Source: Microbacteriaceae bacterium (GTDB lineage Bacteria; Actinomycetota; Actinomycetes; Actinomycetales; Microbacteriaceae). Taken from it: DNA of 13,407 bases. Both the position numbers and the translations under genes were made by a program. Where the stretch lies: the NCBI GenBank assembly GCA_026785785.1, contig JAJAZI010000192.1, positions 1 through 13,407 of the forward strand, written 5' to 3'. The notes beneath the pieces were generated by a model. The model saw only the letters and a list, made by a program, of their open reading frames with translations, did no database searches and was not told where the DNA came from. Every line of letters starts with the position of its first letter. The stretch's first letter is position 1. Of this stretch, positions 13,312 through 13,407 are shown piece after piece.

Positions 13312-13407
13312 TCACACCGTTACGAGGTTCCGGAGCTCGGCAAGCGTCTTGTCCCCGATGCCGGTCACGCTGAGCAGGTCTTCCACCGCGGTGAACCGCC
13401 CGTTGGC
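13312..13407 (-). CDS. comEA: ComEA, C-terminal end (partial)
   Basis: Only the last 31 codons are inside the window; the gene continues past the right edge. The visible residues include FTAVEDLLSVTGIGDKTLAEL, the second half of the helix-hairpin-helix DNA-binding domain that ends ComEA. ComEA is a membrane-anchored periplasmic receptor that hands duplex DNA to ComEC. It lies 6 bp upstream of comEC on the same strand, so the two are surely co-transcribed. Confidence 0.88.
   Translation of the reverse strand, partial: ANGRFTAVEDLLSVTGIGDKTLAELRNLVTV

Overview
The window is a GC-rich stretch of an actinobacterial chromosome, most likely from the family Microbacteriaceae. The evidence is high GC at third positions, frequent GTG and TTG starts, the late-competence / DNA polymerase delta / S20 / LepA / HemW / HrcA / DnaJ gene order, and DnaJ and HemW sequences of the type seen in that family. 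The family placement is inference from family knowledge, not from a search.

Layout, left to right. Positions 1-370 are non-coding and carry three copies of a 15-17 bp motif (TCCTGAATTTCCGAC) in +/-/+ orientation, together with other dyads. The minus-strand hrcA-dnaJ heat-shock operon follows (371-2584), preceded by a near-perfect CIRCE operator (2605-2631) that overlaps the hrcA promoter. Two small tandem DUF4870 membrane-protein genes lie on the plus strand (2722-3534) with a hairpin terminator between them. Next comes a tightly coupled minus-strand unit, lepA-DUF1990-hemW (7276 down to 3542). A PLP aminotransferase (minus) and an alpha/beta-hydrolase (plus) are transcribed divergently from a 61-bp region in which both appear to have leaderless promoters. 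rpsT (ribosomal protein S20, plus) has a structured leader of about 120 nt and a strong intrinsic terminator. The right end is a minus-strand series: comEA (only its last 31 codons are present), comEC and holA.

How the genes fit together. Most of the window is housekeeping: translation (LepA/EF4, S20), protein quality control (HrcA repressor and its DnaJ target), replication (delta clamp-loader subunit), haem delivery (HemW) and DNA uptake (ComEA/ComEC). The less ordinary parts are the plus-strand genes and the aminotransferase placed among this series (the two DUF4870 genes and the aminotransferase/hydrolase pair), the repeat-bearing left end, and the regulatory DNA.

I do not see a defence system, phage, insertion sequence, CRISPR array or tRNA. 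The signals most worth a second look are the left-end inverted motif family, the rpsT leader, and an octamer (CGGATGCC/GGCATCCG) that occurs 14 times in all three codon frames and both orientations.
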